From JAYEIA01 sp964472505 (GTDB lineage: Bacteria > Bacteroidota > Bacteroidia > Bacteroidales > JAADGE01), in contig CAYYQW010000020.1 in NCBI GenBank assembly GCA_964472505.1, forward strand, positions 1 to 52,661: DNA of 52,661 nucleotides, given 5' to 3'. The position numbers were made by a program, and so were the translations under genes. A model generated the notes under the pieces. That model was not told the origin of the DNA and did no database searches. It saw nothing but the letters and a program-made list of their open reading frames with translations. This document shows, piece after piece, positions 1 to 9,508 of the stretch. Positions within the stretch are counted from its first letter, which is position 1; every line of letters starts with the position of its first letter.

Positions 1-125
1 CTGTAATGAAGCTAATAATCAACACTATAAGTAAAATAGATAAACTTTGGCAAAGCTCTCATTTTCAATCTAATGGAAAAGCATAACGAACTATTACAAT
101 TCAGACAGCCACTTAAATAATTTCA

Positions 126-965
126 CTAAAAATTAAAAAATAATATGATTCCTTGAGTAATTTCCCCGCTTGTTCTGTCTAATTCAGACCCGAACATACT
201 GTGCGGAATTAAAAAAATAAGCAATGTAACCACTGCCGCTGCGATGGTAAGTGCAGGGCGTGCTTTTTTTCGATTAGCAAGAAATGCAGCCAACCAAAAA
301 ATCATGGCTATCAGCATTTTATTATCCGTAAGGTCCCAACCGAAGGGAACGCCGGCCCAATATTCATTAAAAGCATATTTTTGCACCACCGGGCCCATAA
401 TCATACCGCCGATAATGAACAACCAAAAAGCAATGCTTGTGTGCAATCGGAATTTCGGCAATTTAAAAGCCGCATACAAACCGGCCGTATTTGAAACGAG
501 CATGGCTGCAAAGATAAAAATAACATGCAAAACCAAAATCCAATCCGGAACGGCTCCTTTGTAACGAATTACAATCGGCTTCTTTTCAAATAATTGCAGC
601 TTATTGCTGCTGTCTTCAATACTTACTTTATACATCAGCTTTCCGGCCGGCGGCTGGTTGGGCAATTTAGCGGAAAGCCCTTCTTCGGTTTGGGAAAAAC
701 CAAGCGTTTTCCATGCTTCTCCTTCCTCAGGCGGAAAATATTTGTAATGCAAATCAGCTTGTACCGCAGTATCTTTTATGGGAAGCAAAATTTCGGCATC
801 GGATGCTCCGCCGTGGCTTCTAATAAATTTAAGCTCATACCGGGTATCATTCAAAATTACTTTTTCTTTTTTGGGATATGTGGGACCGGTCTGCCTCTGG
901 TATATGGCACTTCCTATAGTAATAACTACGGCTGCAGCCCAAATAATGACTTTTTTCCGATTCAT
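126..965 (-). CDS. Integral membrane protein of unknown function
   Basis: I do not recognise a named family. The 279-residue product has an N-terminal hydrophobic segment (about residues 6-22), then a soluble, probably periplasmic, region to about residue 140. At least four hydrophobic helices follow (about 143-167, 178-195, 219-231 and 240-257), with lysine/arginine-rich turns such as NRKKARP between the last two. This topology is read from hydrophobicity alone. The start lies 2 bases after the stop of the upstream M28 peptidase gene, so the two are almost certainly co-transcribed. The product may serve the same envelope process, but nothing in the sequence shows a substrate or catalytic residue. 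No terminator is obvious between its stop and the left edge of the window. Confidence 0.8.
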   Translation of the reverse strand: MNRKKVIIWAAAVVITIGSAIYQRQTGPTYPKKEKVILNDTRYELKFIRSHGGASDAEILLPIKDTAVQADLHYKYFPPEEGEAWKTLGFSQTEEGLSAKLPNQPPAGKLMYKVSIEDSSNKLQLFEKKPIVIRYKGAVPDWILVLHVIFIFAAMLVSNTAGLYAAFKLPKFRLHTSIAFWLFIIGGMIMGPVVQKYAFNEYWAGVPFGWDLTDNKMLIAMIFWLAAFLANRKKARPALTIAAAVVTLLIFLIPHSMFGSELDRTSGEITQGIILFFNF

Positions 966-967
966 AT

Positions 968-2734
968 TTACAGTTTTACGGTTACTTTTTTCAGTGTTTC
1001 GTCTCTCTCGTACTCAAGTTCAATTTCTTGTCCGGGCTCAAACTTTTGCAGAACTTCCATATATTCATAAATATCTTTGATGGAATATTCTCCCATTTTC
1101 TTAATCACATCGCCTCTTTGCAAGCCGGCTGCTTCGGCCGGTCCGCCTTCGCTGATTCCGTCTATACGCAAACCAATGACATCGGTTGCGGCAAAACCGG
1201 GCATTACTCCCAAAGTTACTTTGAGCGTCATGCGTTGCGGTTGATGTTTGCTGCCGGTTTCTTTAAAAGTTAAAGGCGCTTTACGATTAGCCAAGTAGTC
1301 AATTAATTCGGCTGTGTATTCCGTAAATTTACGCATACCTGTGTAATTAATTTTATCATGGGTATCTCTTGAAGTATGATAATCGTCGTGCCCGCCGGTT
1401 GAAAAGAAAAGCACCGGTATATCTTTATGATAAAATGACGAATGGTCGGAAGCTCCTTGCCCGCCCGGATTTAAGGCTTGAGCAATATCGGTTTTTTCCT
1501 TATATTTTTCAAGAATTTCATTAAACTCTTCGGCCGTACCGGTACCGCTTACGGTCATTTCCGGCTTTTCGGCGGAAAGCCGACCCACCATATCAAAATT
1601 TATCATGGCATAGGTTTTGGAAATATCTATTTTTGCATTATCGGCATAATAAGCAGAGCCGAGAAGTCCCATTTCTTCAGCATCAAAAGCTATAAAAATC
1701 ATGCTGCGTTTGCTTCGGCTTTTTCTCGTTCCAAAATACTCTGCCGTTTCAATTACGGCAGCCGTTCCGGAAGCATTATCATCCGCTCCGTAGTGTATTA
1801 CATTGGGCTGCGGGTCTCGTGAACCGTGTTTTCCCGTACCAAGATGATCGTAATGCGCTCCTACAATAATGTATTCATCGGAAAGTTCCGAATCGCTGCC
1901 TTTCAACATGCCCACAACATTCCGTGCTTTTTTTGAGATATATACCAATTCGGTTTTTGCAGAAACGCTGACTTTTGTATCAAAAGAAACCGGTTGTTTA
2001 TTTTCACGTATTTTTTTGGCTTGCTCATCAATCGGATATTCACCGGCCATTTGCAGTATCCGATTTGCCGGTTCACGTTTTATATGAATAACGGGAATGT
2101 TGCCCTGTTGGCTTCCTCGTCTGTATGACAAAGGCGTAAGTTTATCCTCGGGCGATGTTTTGCTGTCGGCGACCAAAATCAAGCCGGCTGCATCAAGTTT
2201 TTTCGCCAAACGAATTTTGGAACTTATGCTTGCCGGGCTTCCGGGCATAATGCGCTTATTGCCTTCCGGCGAACCCTGCAATATCATTACCCATTTACCG
2301 AAAACATCAAGCCCTTCGTAACTGCTTTTGCGGCCGGAAGCACTGTCGGCAGGCAAACCGTAGCCGGCAAAGCTCACACTCGCATTAAGTTCGGCATTGG
2401 CCGATACGGCAAGTGGAATATAATCTTCGTGTAATTTCACAGCTTCTGTCCCCGCCTTAAAATAATTACCGGCACCGGGCTCTATGCCTACTATAATATC
2501 AAAGCTTTGAAAGCCATCCTCCTCAATCATCTGCAGGCCGGCTTTTTTAAATTCATTCCGTATATATTCGGCAGCCACCTCAGACTCAGCCGTGGCCGGC
2601 ATTCTGCCTTTTAAAGAATCCGAAGCCAAAAATGAAACGTGTGCTTTATACTCCTTTTCCGTAATTTTTGATTGCCCAAAGCTGCTTATGCTTACAAGCA
2701 AAATTAAAGCAATTAATAGCTGAAATTTTTTCAT
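968..2734 (-). CDS. Secreted M28-family zinc aminopeptidase with PDZ domain
   Basis: The product is a predicted periplasmic or secreted metallopeptidase that removes N-terminal residues from peptides. A signal peptide occupies residues 1-20 and ends before the Gln in SSFGQ. A PA-like insert covers roughly 110-235 and the M28 core roughly 270-475. The co-catalytic zinc ligands and catalytic acid are all visible: H294 (GAHYDH), D318 (GADDNASG), the pair E353/E354 (DAEEMG), D381 (NFDMVG) and H453 (YHTSRDT). A PDZ domain follows at about 505-588, with the typical GGPAEAAGLQRGDVI segment. M28 proteins with a trailing PDZ domain are common in Bacteroidota. The gene heads a two-gene leftward unit with the membrane protein that starts 2 bases downstream. 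The family call is firm; the substrate is unknown. Confidence 0.93.
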   Translation of the reverse strand: MKKFQLLIALILLVSISSFGQSKITEKEYKAHVSFLASDSLKGRMPATAESEVAAEYIRNEFKKAGLQMIEEDGFQSFDIIVGIEPGAGNYFKAGTEAVKLHEDYIPLAVSANAELNASVSFAGYGLPADSASGRKSSYEGLDVFGKWVMILQGSPEGNKRIMPGSPASISSKIRLAKKLDAAGLILVADSKTSPEDKLTPLSYRRGSQQGNIPVIHIKREPANRILQMAGEYPIDEQAKKIRENKQPVSFDTKVSVSAKTELVYISKKARNVVGMLKGSDSELSDEYIIVGAHYDHLGTGKHGSRDPQPNVIHYGADDNASGTAAVIETAEYFGTRKSRSKRSMIFIAFDAEEMGLLGSAYYADNAKIDISKTYAMINFDMVGRLSAEKPEMTVSGTGTAEEFNEILEKYKEKTDIAQALNPGGQGASDHSSFYHKDIPVLFFSTGGHDDYHTSRDTHDKINYTGMRKFTEYTAELIDYLANRKAPLTFKETGSKHQPQRMTLKVTLGVMPGFAATDVIGLRIDGISEGGPAEAAGLQRGDVIKKMGEYSIKDIYEYMEVLQKFEPGQEIELEYERDETLKKVTVKL

Positions 2735-2756
2735 AAGAACTGTTTTTATGTTTCCG

Positions 2757-2798
2757 CAAATCTAAAAAAAAAAAAATTAAACTTAGTTTTCAAATATA
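2757..2798 (-). promoter_or_regulatory. Candidate Bacteroidota promoter for the M28 peptidase unit
   Basis: Read on the minus strand, two exact matches to the TAnnTTTG -7 box lie upstream of the M28 start: TAGATTTG (plus 2757-2764) and TATATTTG (plus 2791-2798). They are separated by a poly-A run. The nearer one leaves a leader of only about 20 bases, so the farther one may be the working box. The -33 element is not clear for either. Confidence 0.35.
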
Positions 2799-3023
2799 AT
2801 TTTGAACTTTACAGCAGCGTATAAATATCTTTTATGCAAGTAAAACCTTTATCGATAAAGAAAAAGCGGTAAACGGCAATAAAAACTTCAAAAAAAATTG
2901 TAACTTCATCAAACCCCTTTTCGTTTTATGAGTGAACAAACAATTTTAAAAGAGAACAGATTTTAGTGCGCACTTGATCTTTCTGATAAAAAAAATTCAC
3001 AAACAACACAGGAGGATATTATC

Positions 3024-3464
3024 ATGAAAACTTTTTTAACAAGCATCGTATTATTAGCAAGTATCAATCTTTTTGCTCTGGAAGCACCACGCATCAATTC
3101 GGTAACTACTGCCGACGGACAGGTATATTCCATGGAAAAATTACATTACGGCATTTCCAACTTTCTTGTAGGCACAACTTTTCAGGGCGAAAAAGTAAGC
3201 TTCAAACATAATGAGATTACACGCTTCTACAAAAACGGCGTTTTGTATGAAAAAATCAACACCAATAAAATTGAAACTTGTAAAAACGGAATGTTTTTGC
3301 CGGTAGCCAAACGAAAGCATGATGTAGTGGCATACAAACAAGATGTAATGAACGCTCGCGGACAAATCAAAACGATTCTGCATGTATTCGTAAACGGCAA
3401 ATATGCGCTAAGCTCAAATGACCGGAACATGGAGCAAATAGAAAGTTTTTTTGCCTGCAAATAA
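3024..3464 (+). CDS. Small secreted protein of unknown function
   Basis: This 146-residue protein has a clear signal peptide (residues 1-18, ending ...INLFA) and no recognisable domain. The mature part is rich in beta-prone, basic segments and has two cysteines (in ETCKNG and at the C-terminal FFACK) that could form a disulfide in the periplasm. The start is well supported by an unusually strong Shine-Dalgarno sequence, AGGAGG, about 10 bases upstream of the ATG; most genes in this window lack one. The gene stands alone: about 290 bases from the divergent M28 gene and followed at once by an intrinsic terminator. That suggests an independently expressed, possibly abundant, product. Confidence 0.75.
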   Translation: MKTFLTSIVLLASINLFALEAPRINSVTTADGQVYSMEKLHYGISNFLVGTTFQGEKVSFKHNEITRFYKNGVLYEKINTNKIETCKNGMFLPVAKRKHDVVAYKQDVMNARGQIKTILHVFVNGKYALSSNDRNMEQIESFFACK

Positions 3465-3489
3465 ACAATAAACATACAAGGAAAGATTC

Positions 3490-3521
3490 AAAGCACTTCT
3501 CATTGAGAGGTGCTTTTTTTT
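3490..3521 (+). terminator. Rho-independent terminator after the small secreted protein
   Basis: An 11-bp stem (AAGCACTTCTC paired with GAGAGGTGCTT, one G-U pair) closes a 3-4 base loop and runs into a tract of eight or more T. It lies 26 bases after the stop codon of the preceding gene. Confidence 0.85.
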
Positions 3522-3648
3522 ATTTAATTGGTTTTATCAAAAAGAACACAAAAATTTCTGTCTTTGGCGATATTTATAGTTCGCTATGGTATAAAAAAAA
3601 GAAAAAAATCTTAACTTTATAGTCAAAACTTACTTTATTAGCAACTTT

Positions 3649-6600
3649 ATGAAACAGCAAAGCCAAGCCAAGTCTCTCAAATCATCAAACAATCCGGCCT
3701 ATGCCTACCACAAAATTATCAGAAATAAAAGCACCATTTTTAAATACCTGTACACTAATAAAAGTTACAAGCAACTTATCGAATCTAAGGAACAAACGCT
3801 TGAAGGCAATAATGCCCTTGAAATACAAGCCAATCTGTATTTTTCGGAAACAGTAGGCGAATCGGACATCATCAATTTAGCAGAAGCGGGCGGCAGCTTG
3901 GAAACAGAAAAATATTGTCGCACTTTCGGGAAATGGTTACGTATTCAGTTTGTTTCCCATGAAAAAAATCATTTTGCTTGTATTATAAACGACATCAGTC
4001 ATCAAAAACAAACGGAACAAGAATTAAACGATGCCAAAGAATTTACCGAATCTTTGCTGCATGCCATCCCCACAGCCGTCTTTTATAAAGACAAGCAGGG
4101 CAGATATTTGGGTTGTAACAGAGTCTTTAGTGAAATTACGGGAGTGAACCGAAAAGACTTAATCGGAAAAACTACTCAAGAACTGTGGCCCGATGCCTTG
4201 TCGGAAAAATATGACAAGATGGATCAAGACTTATTGCAGGAAAAACAATATCAGATATATGAACACAAGGTAAGAGGTAAAGACGGAAACAACCGCAGCG
4301 TGCTTTTTGCAAAAGATGTGTTTCGTAACAGTTCCGGGGAAATAGCCGGCCTTGTGGGTGCATTTATGGACATTAGCGAGCAAAAGCAAACCGAAAAACA
4401 ATTGCGAGACAGAGAAGCCGAAAGTCGGGCGCTGCTTAATGCTACTCCCGATTTAATGTTTGTATTTGATGACAAAGGATATATATTAGATTATAAAGCT
4501 GAAAGCACAGACGAACTATATGTGTCTCCTGATATTTTCCTGCAAAAAAATGTAAACGATGTACTGCCTGAAGATATAGCTCAGCTGACTATTGAAAAAA
4601 TTCGACTGGTCAGAGAATCAGGCGAAATGCAAACATACGATTATCAAATTGTTATTCATAATAAAACCCGATATTTTGAAAGCCGTTTGGTAAAATACGG
4701 CAAAAACAAAACCCTTGCGGTTGTACGCGATGTAACAAAACGCAGATATTATGAAAAAGAGCTAAAAGAAAGCAAAGAAAAATACCGTCTATTGGTGGAC
4801 AACCAAACCGACCTTCTGGTTAAAACCGATATAAAAGGAAATTTTCTCTTTGTCAGCCCGTCTTATTGCAAAACATTCGGTAAAACACCGGAAGAATTAA
4901 TCGGAAACAGTTTTATGCCTTTAGTGCACCCGGATGACCAACAATTAACCAAAGATGCCATGAAAGACCTTTTCCGTCCGCCTTACAGTTGTTATTTGAA
5001 ACAACGCGCCTATACACAAGACGGTTGGCAGTGGTTGGCCTGGCAAGATACAGCCCTAAAGAATGACAAAGGCGAAGTAACTGCAATTATAGGTGTAGGC
5101 CGAAACATCACCGACAGGAAAAAAGCCGAAAACACACTCAAAGAACGCGAAAGACAGCTCTATACTTTACTGAGTAATCTGCCGGGCATGGCCTATCAAT
5201 GCAATAATAAGCCCGATTGGTCAATGTTATTCGTAAGCCAAGGCAGCAAATCCTTAACCGGCTATGAACCGAAGGAATTAGAAACCAATCATCCGGCATT
5301 CGGAGAAATAATAATTCCGGATGACAGGGAAAGTGTTTGGAATACCGTTCAAAATGCGCTTAAAAACAAGCATAATTTTGAAACCGAATACCGTATTATT
5401 ACGGCTGAAAACCAAACAAAATGGGTATGGGAACGCGGACAAGGCATTTTCGATCAATCGGGTAATTTACTGCATATTGAAGGTTTTATAAGTGATATTG
5501 ACCGAAATAAAAAAACTCAGGAAGCTCTCAGACTCAGCGAAGAACGATTTAATCTTGTAATGGCGGCCGTTAATGACGGTATTTGGGACATGGATCTTGA
5601 ACATGATATCGTCTTTTTTGATAAGCGTTATTTTACCATGGCCGGCTACCAACCCGACGAATTTCCTCATTCGTATCAAGAATGGAGAAAAAGGGTGCAT
5701 CCGGAAGAGATAAAACAAGTCGAAAAGCATTTAAAAGATCATTTAGAAGGAAAAAATTTAAAATTCGACACCGAATTTCGTTTTAAACATAAAAACGGAC
5801 ACTATTTTTGGATAAGGGGTCGAGGAAAAATTGTACGACGTGATGCCAACGAAAAACCGGCCAGAATGCTGGGCACACACAGCGACATCTCTAAAAGGAA
5901 AAAAACAGAAATGTTTTTACAAAGCATTATTGACAACAATCCCATATCCATTCAAATTATTGACACGGAAGGATATACCCTGCAAACAAACCGTGCTCAT
6001 AAACAACTGTTCAAAGGAAATCCGCCGGCTAATTATTCCATTTTTCGCGACAAGCAACTTAAACAACAAAATCTTCTCTCGCATTTTGAAACACTAAAAC
6101 AAGGAAAAGTCTGCTATTTTCCCGACTTCAATTATAATTTAACTAAAACTAAAAACAATTCACGCCCACACGCTTTGTGGATACGCATGGTAGGCTTCCC
6201 AATTTTTAACAATACAAATATACCGGAACGATACGTACTTATGCATCAAGACATTAGCGAACGTAAAGAACATGAACGAGAAATTACGACTTTTAATGAA
6301 GAGCTCAAAGCCTCAAACGATGAACTGAAAGCGACTTCCGATGCATTACGTGAAAGCAACGATCAACTTAAAGCTGCCAAACATAAAGCCGAAGAAAGCG
6401 ACCGCCTTAAATCGGCTTTTCTTGCCAACATGAGCCACGAAATACGTACGCCCATGAATGCAATAATCGGCTTTTCGAGTTTCCTGAAAGAACCCGAAAC
6501 CACTGCCGATGAAGCTAAAAACTATGCCGACATAATTATTGGAAGCGGTAATCATTTACTGAATCTTATTAACGATATTATTGATATTTCAAAAATTGAT

Positions 6601-7119
6601 GCCGGCCAAATTAAAGTAAAAAAGCAATGTACGGATATTAATAAAGTGATGGATGAACTTTATATGTTGTTTTCTCCCAAACTGACAAGTGTCGAAAAAG
6701 TAGAAAAAATAGAATTACGAAAAAAAACGGATAAAAACCCTTTAAAAATCTTTACCGATGAAACACGCTTAAAACAAATTTTGATTAATTTATTAAATAA
6801 TTCCGTAAAATTCACCCATAAAGGATATATAGAATTCGGCTATACACAAGACAAACACGACATTACTTTTTATGTAAAAGATACCGGCATAGGCATACCG
6901 AAAGATAAACACAAAAAAGTATTTGAACGCTTTATACAAGCCGAAGATTTCACTGAAAAACTCTACGGCGGTACCGGACTGGGTCTTACAATTGCCAAGG
7001 CTTGTACCGATATGCTGGGCGGGAAAATTTGGTTAAAGTCTCAACCCGATAAAGGTACTACCCTGTTTGTTAAAATGGAAAAAACTCCGTGCAAAAACAA
7101 CTCAAAATCTGCGAGCTAA
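3649..7119 (+). CDS. Soluble multi-PAS sensor histidine kinase
   Basis: The product is a large (1156-residue) cytoplasmic sensor kinase that should autophosphorylate on His and pass phosphate to an unlinked response regulator. I see about six to seven PAS/PAC units in tandem, at roughly 20-120 (weak), 125-250, 253-370, 375-495, 500-622, 628-750 and 755-875. Most end in a PAC-like stretch such as GVGRNITDRKKAE or GTHSDISKRKKTE. A coiled-coil linker follows (876-918). The HisKA domain has phospho-acceptor H930 in NMSHEIRTP. The HATPase_c domain has an N box near 1047-1056, G1 DTGIGIP at 1078-1084 and G2 GGTGLGL at 1107-1113. There is no transmembrane helix, no receiver domain and no neighbouring response regulator, so it is an orphan. 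It has its own transcription unit. The ligand is unknown; PAS domains may bind haem, flavin or small molecules. Confidence 0.95.
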   Translation: MKQQSQAKSLKSSNNPAYAYHKIIRNKSTIFKYLYTNKSYKQLIESKEQTLEGNNALEIQANLYFSETVGESDIINLAEAGGSLETEKYCRTFGKWLRIQFVSHEKNHFACIINDISHQKQTEQELNDAKEFTESLLHAIPTAVFYKDKQGRYLGCNRVFSEITGVNRKDLIGKTTQELWPDALSEKYDKMDQDLLQEKQYQIYEHKVRGKDGNNRSVLFAKDVFRNSSGEIAGLVGAFMDISEQKQTEKQLRDREAESRALLNATPDLMFVFDDKGYILDYKAESTDELYVSPDIFLQKNVNDVLPEDIAQLTIEKIRLVRESGEMQTYDYQIVIHNKTRYFESRLVKYGKNKTLAVVRDVTKRRYYEKELKESKEKYRLLVDNQTDLLVKTDIKGNFLFVSPSYCKTFGKTPEELIGNSFMPLVHPDDQQLTKDAMKDLFRPPYSCYLKQRAYTQDGWQWLAWQDTALKNDKGEVTAIIGVGRNITDRKKAENTLKERERQLYTLLSNLPGMAYQCNNKPDWSMLFVSQGSKSLTGYEPKELETNHPAFGEIIIPDDRESVWNTVQNALKNKHNFETEYRIITAENQTKWVWERGQGIFDQSGNLLHIEGFISDIDRNKKTQEALRLSEERFNLVMAAVNDGIWDMDLEHDIVFFDKRYFTMAGYQPDEFPHSYQEWRKRVHPEEIKQVEKHLKDHLEGKNLKFDTEFRFKHKNGHYFWIRGRGKIVRRDANEKPARMLGTHSDISKRKKTEMFLQSIIDNNPISIQIIDTEGYTLQTNRAHKQLFKGNPPANYSIFRDKQLKQQNLLSHFETLKQGKVCYFPDFNYNLTKTKNNSRPHALWIRMVGFPIFNNTNIPERYVLMHQDISERKEHEREITTFNEELKASNDELKATSDALRESNDQLKAAKHKAEESDRLKSAFLANMSHEIRTPMNAIIGFSSFLKEPETTADEAKNYADIIIGSGNHLLNLINDIIDISKIDAGQIKVKKQCTDINKVMDELYMLFSPKLTSVEKVEKIELRKKTDKNPLKIFTDETRLKQILINLLNNSVKFTHKGYIEFGYTQDKHDITFYVKDTGIGIPKDKHKKVFERFIQAEDFTEKLYGGTGLGLTIAKACTDMLGGKIWLKSQPDKGTTLFVKMEKTPCKNNSKSAS

Positions 7120-7342
7120 TTAAGCTTAGGCATACTTTGATGAAGTTACTTTAGCAAAATACTGTTTTCGGGCTAAATATTTTTTCAGATATTATTATCA
7201 ATTAATTTCACATTGCTAATCTGATAGCTTGTCGAAGTTGGTGATTATAATATTGGGTAACATACGGATAATCATTTATTTATTCTGTAAAAAAAATAAT
7301 ACCGGCAGAAAAATGCTATATACTTTTTCTCAAAGGATATTA

Positions 7343-7350
7343 TATATTTG
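7343..7350 (+). promoter_or_regulatory. TAnnTTTG promoter box of the oligopeptidase gene
   Basis: TATATTTG is an exact match to the Bacteroidota -7 consensus and lies 26 bases upstream of the ATG at 7376. Transcription would begin at about 7357, downstream of the earlier in-frame TTG at 7229. This is the main reason for choosing the shorter protein. Confidence 0.55.
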
Positions 7351-7375
7351 CATCCGGAAAAAAGATAATCAAAGA

Positions 7376-9409
7376 ATGAAAGAACCGGAAGAAGATACAA
7401 ACAAAGCAAACACACAGAAAAACGGCGAAAGCAATAATGCTGTTATAAATAAAAGCATTCCCCAAGAACTTATTGAAGAAAATGCCTTTGCCGAAAAAAA
7501 GATAAAGGCTCTGCATCCCTTACAAAGCAGAATAATTGCAGAAATTACGGCAAGAACCGAACAAAAAGAATTCAGTTTGCCGGTTTTGAAAAACGGCTTT
7601 TACTACGGCAGAAAATTTGAACGCGAGAAAAAATACCCCGTATTTTACAGAAGCCCTAAAGCCGATAAAAAGCAAAAACAAATTATTGCAGATATAAATG
7701 AAATGGCCGGCCATGCCGATTATTTTGATTTCGATAACTTTGAAATCAGCCCAAACAACCAAATAATGGCTTATGCCTACGATACGGAAGGCGAAGGCAA
7801 CTTCCGAATTCAATTTAAAGATTTACTCAAGGACACTCCCCTGCCCGATGCATTGGAAAACTCTGAAGGCAGCATGGCTTGGAGCTCCGACAACGAGTAC
7901 CTCTTCTACATCATTAACGCTCCAATTACCTTACGTCCGTATTGTTTGATGCGGCATAAAATCGGTGAAAATCCGAAGAACGATATTTGCCTGTATCGCG
8001 AAAAAGATGAAGCTTATTCGTTATCGGTATCAACGAGTAAATCCGGGGAATATATTTTTCCGGAAATCGAAGGCAATAACAGCACCGAAGTTTGGTATTT
8101 GCCCGCCGATAAACCTTTGGGCACTTTCAAATGCTTCGCCAAAAGAAAAAAAGCTGTTGAATACTACATTGAGCATATTCCCGGGGGATTTGCAGTACTC
8201 ACCAATGAAAATGCAAAAAACTTCAAACTTCTTAAAACCGATCTTGCGCCTTTAAAAACCGGAAAGCCGACAGTCCTTATTCCCGAAACATCAAAATACA
8301 TTGACGATTTTGAAGTTTTCTCGCAATACATAGTTCTGAAAACACGCAAAAATGCTTTATCCGGTTTCTTAATTTTTAATCTGCTTACCAAAAAGCAATA
8401 TGAAATTTCCTTTGATGAAGAAGTCTTTGAGTGTAATATTTCGGATAACGAAGTTTTTGAAAGCAAGGTATTCAGATATGAATACACATCATTCACCTGC
8501 CCCGATACCATTTGGGATTACGATATGCAAAGCCGACAAAGCCGACAAATGTATAAGAAAAAAGTAAACACCGGCTTTAATCCGGAAAACTATATCGGGC
8601 GTCGTCTCCATGCCGAAGCTGCCGACGGGAAAAAAATTCCCCTTTCGCTGGTTCACAAAAAAGGCCTCAAGCTCAACGGCAACAACCCGCTGCTAATATA
8701 CGGTTACGGTGCCTACGGAGAAAATTCGGAGGTGAGTTTCAGCCGCTCGCTCATCAGTCTTTTAGACCGCGGCTTTATATATGCCCTTGCGCACGTAAGA
8801 GGCGGGAGCGAATTGGGGCAGGATTGGTACGAAGACGGCAAAATGATGAACAAGAAAAACAGTTTTCTGGATTTTATAGCCTGTACGAAATATCTGCACA
8901 CACAAAAATACAGCAAGCCCAAACTCACATTTGCTCACGGCGAAAGTGCCGGAGGACTGTTGGTGGGCGCCGTTGCCAATATGCGCCCCGAACTGTATAA
9001 AGCATGCGTAGCCGAAATGCCTTTTGTAGATGTAGCAGCTACCATGAGCAATAAAGACTTGCCGCTCACAGCCGGCGAATACGAAGAATGGGGAAATCCC
9101 CAAAACCCAAAAGAATTCAAGTACATTTTATCTTACTCGCCCGTTGACAGAGTAAAACCGCAAGACTATCCGGACATGTTTATCATCTCGGCTTTGAACG
9201 ACAGCAGAGTATCATACAAAGAAGCGCTTAAATGGGTAAAAAAACTCCGCACAGCAAATACCGGTGCAAACGACATTATACTAAAAGTGGAGCTTAACGG
9301 GGGGCATTTTGGGGCATCCGACCGGCCCGGACAAATTGCCGAAATTTCACTGGTATATGCCTACCTGATCAAGCATGCCGAAACAGAAAAAACCCGTCAA
9401 GCCAAATAA
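7376..9409 (+). CDS. Oligopeptidase B-like serine peptidase (S9A family)
   Basis: The product is a cytosolic-type prolyl oligopeptidase-family enzyme that cleaves short peptides, by family analogy after basic residues. The N-terminal two thirds form the expected seven-bladed propeller. The C-terminal alpha/beta-hydrolase domain holds the catalytic serine in GESAGG, the catalytic aspartate in LNDSRVSYKEA and the catalytic histidine in NGGHFGAS, in the right order. The GGSELGQDW segment is characteristic of S9A. I start at the ATG at 7376 (677 residues), not at the in-frame TTG 49 codons upstream. The extra N-terminus is low-complexity and covers the promoter, while MKEPEEDTNK follows a TAnnTTTG box. 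There is no signal peptide. Oligopeptidase B usually has GGSAGG at the nucleophile; Glu at the second position is a small departure, so related dipeptidyl or prolyl peptidase activity is not excluded. Confidence 0.88.
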   Translation: MKEPEEDTNKANTQKNGESNNAVINKSIPQELIEENAFAEKKIKALHPLQSRIIAEITARTEQKEFSLPVLKNGFYYGRKFEREKKYPVFYRSPKADKKQKQIIADINEMAGHADYFDFDNFEISPNNQIMAYAYDTEGEGNFRIQFKDLLKDTPLPDALENSEGSMAWSSDNEYLFYIINAPITLRPYCLMRHKIGENPKNDICLYREKDEAYSLSVSTSKSGEYIFPEIEGNNSTEVWYLPADKPLGTFKCFAKRKKAVEYYIEHIPGGFAVLTNENAKNFKLLKTDLAPLKTGKPTVLIPETSKYIDDFEVFSQYIVLKTRKNALSGFLIFNLLTKKQYEISFDEEVFECNISDNEVFESKVFRYEYTSFTCPDTIWDYDMQSRQSRQMYKKKVNTGFNPENYIGRRLHAEAADGKKIPLSLVHKKGLKLNGNNPLLIYGYGAYGENSEVSFSRSLISLLDRGFIYALAHVRGGSELGQDWYEDGKMMNKKNSFLDFIACTKYLHTQKYSKPKLTFAHGESAGGLLVGAVANMRPELYKACVAEMPFVDVAATMSNKDLPLTAGEYEEWGNPQNPKEFKYILSYSPVDRVKPQDYPDMFIISALNDSRVSYKEALKWVKKLRTANTGANDIILKVELNGGHFGASDRPGQIAEISLVYAYLIKHAETEKTRQAK

Positions 9410-9508
9410 CACTTATTCTGCTTTTGCGTTAAATATCTTAGCTGCTGTCGCTTTTTTTTACACAGGGCATTGCAGCTGACAATTTATGATAAACTAAAAA
9501 CATAGCAA

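Noticed and set aside
7229..7375. N-terminal extension of the oligopeptidase from a TTG codon
   Set aside because: The extension is low-complexity, overlaps an exact TAnnTTTG promoter box, and the ATG at 7376 gives a normal-length S9A protein.
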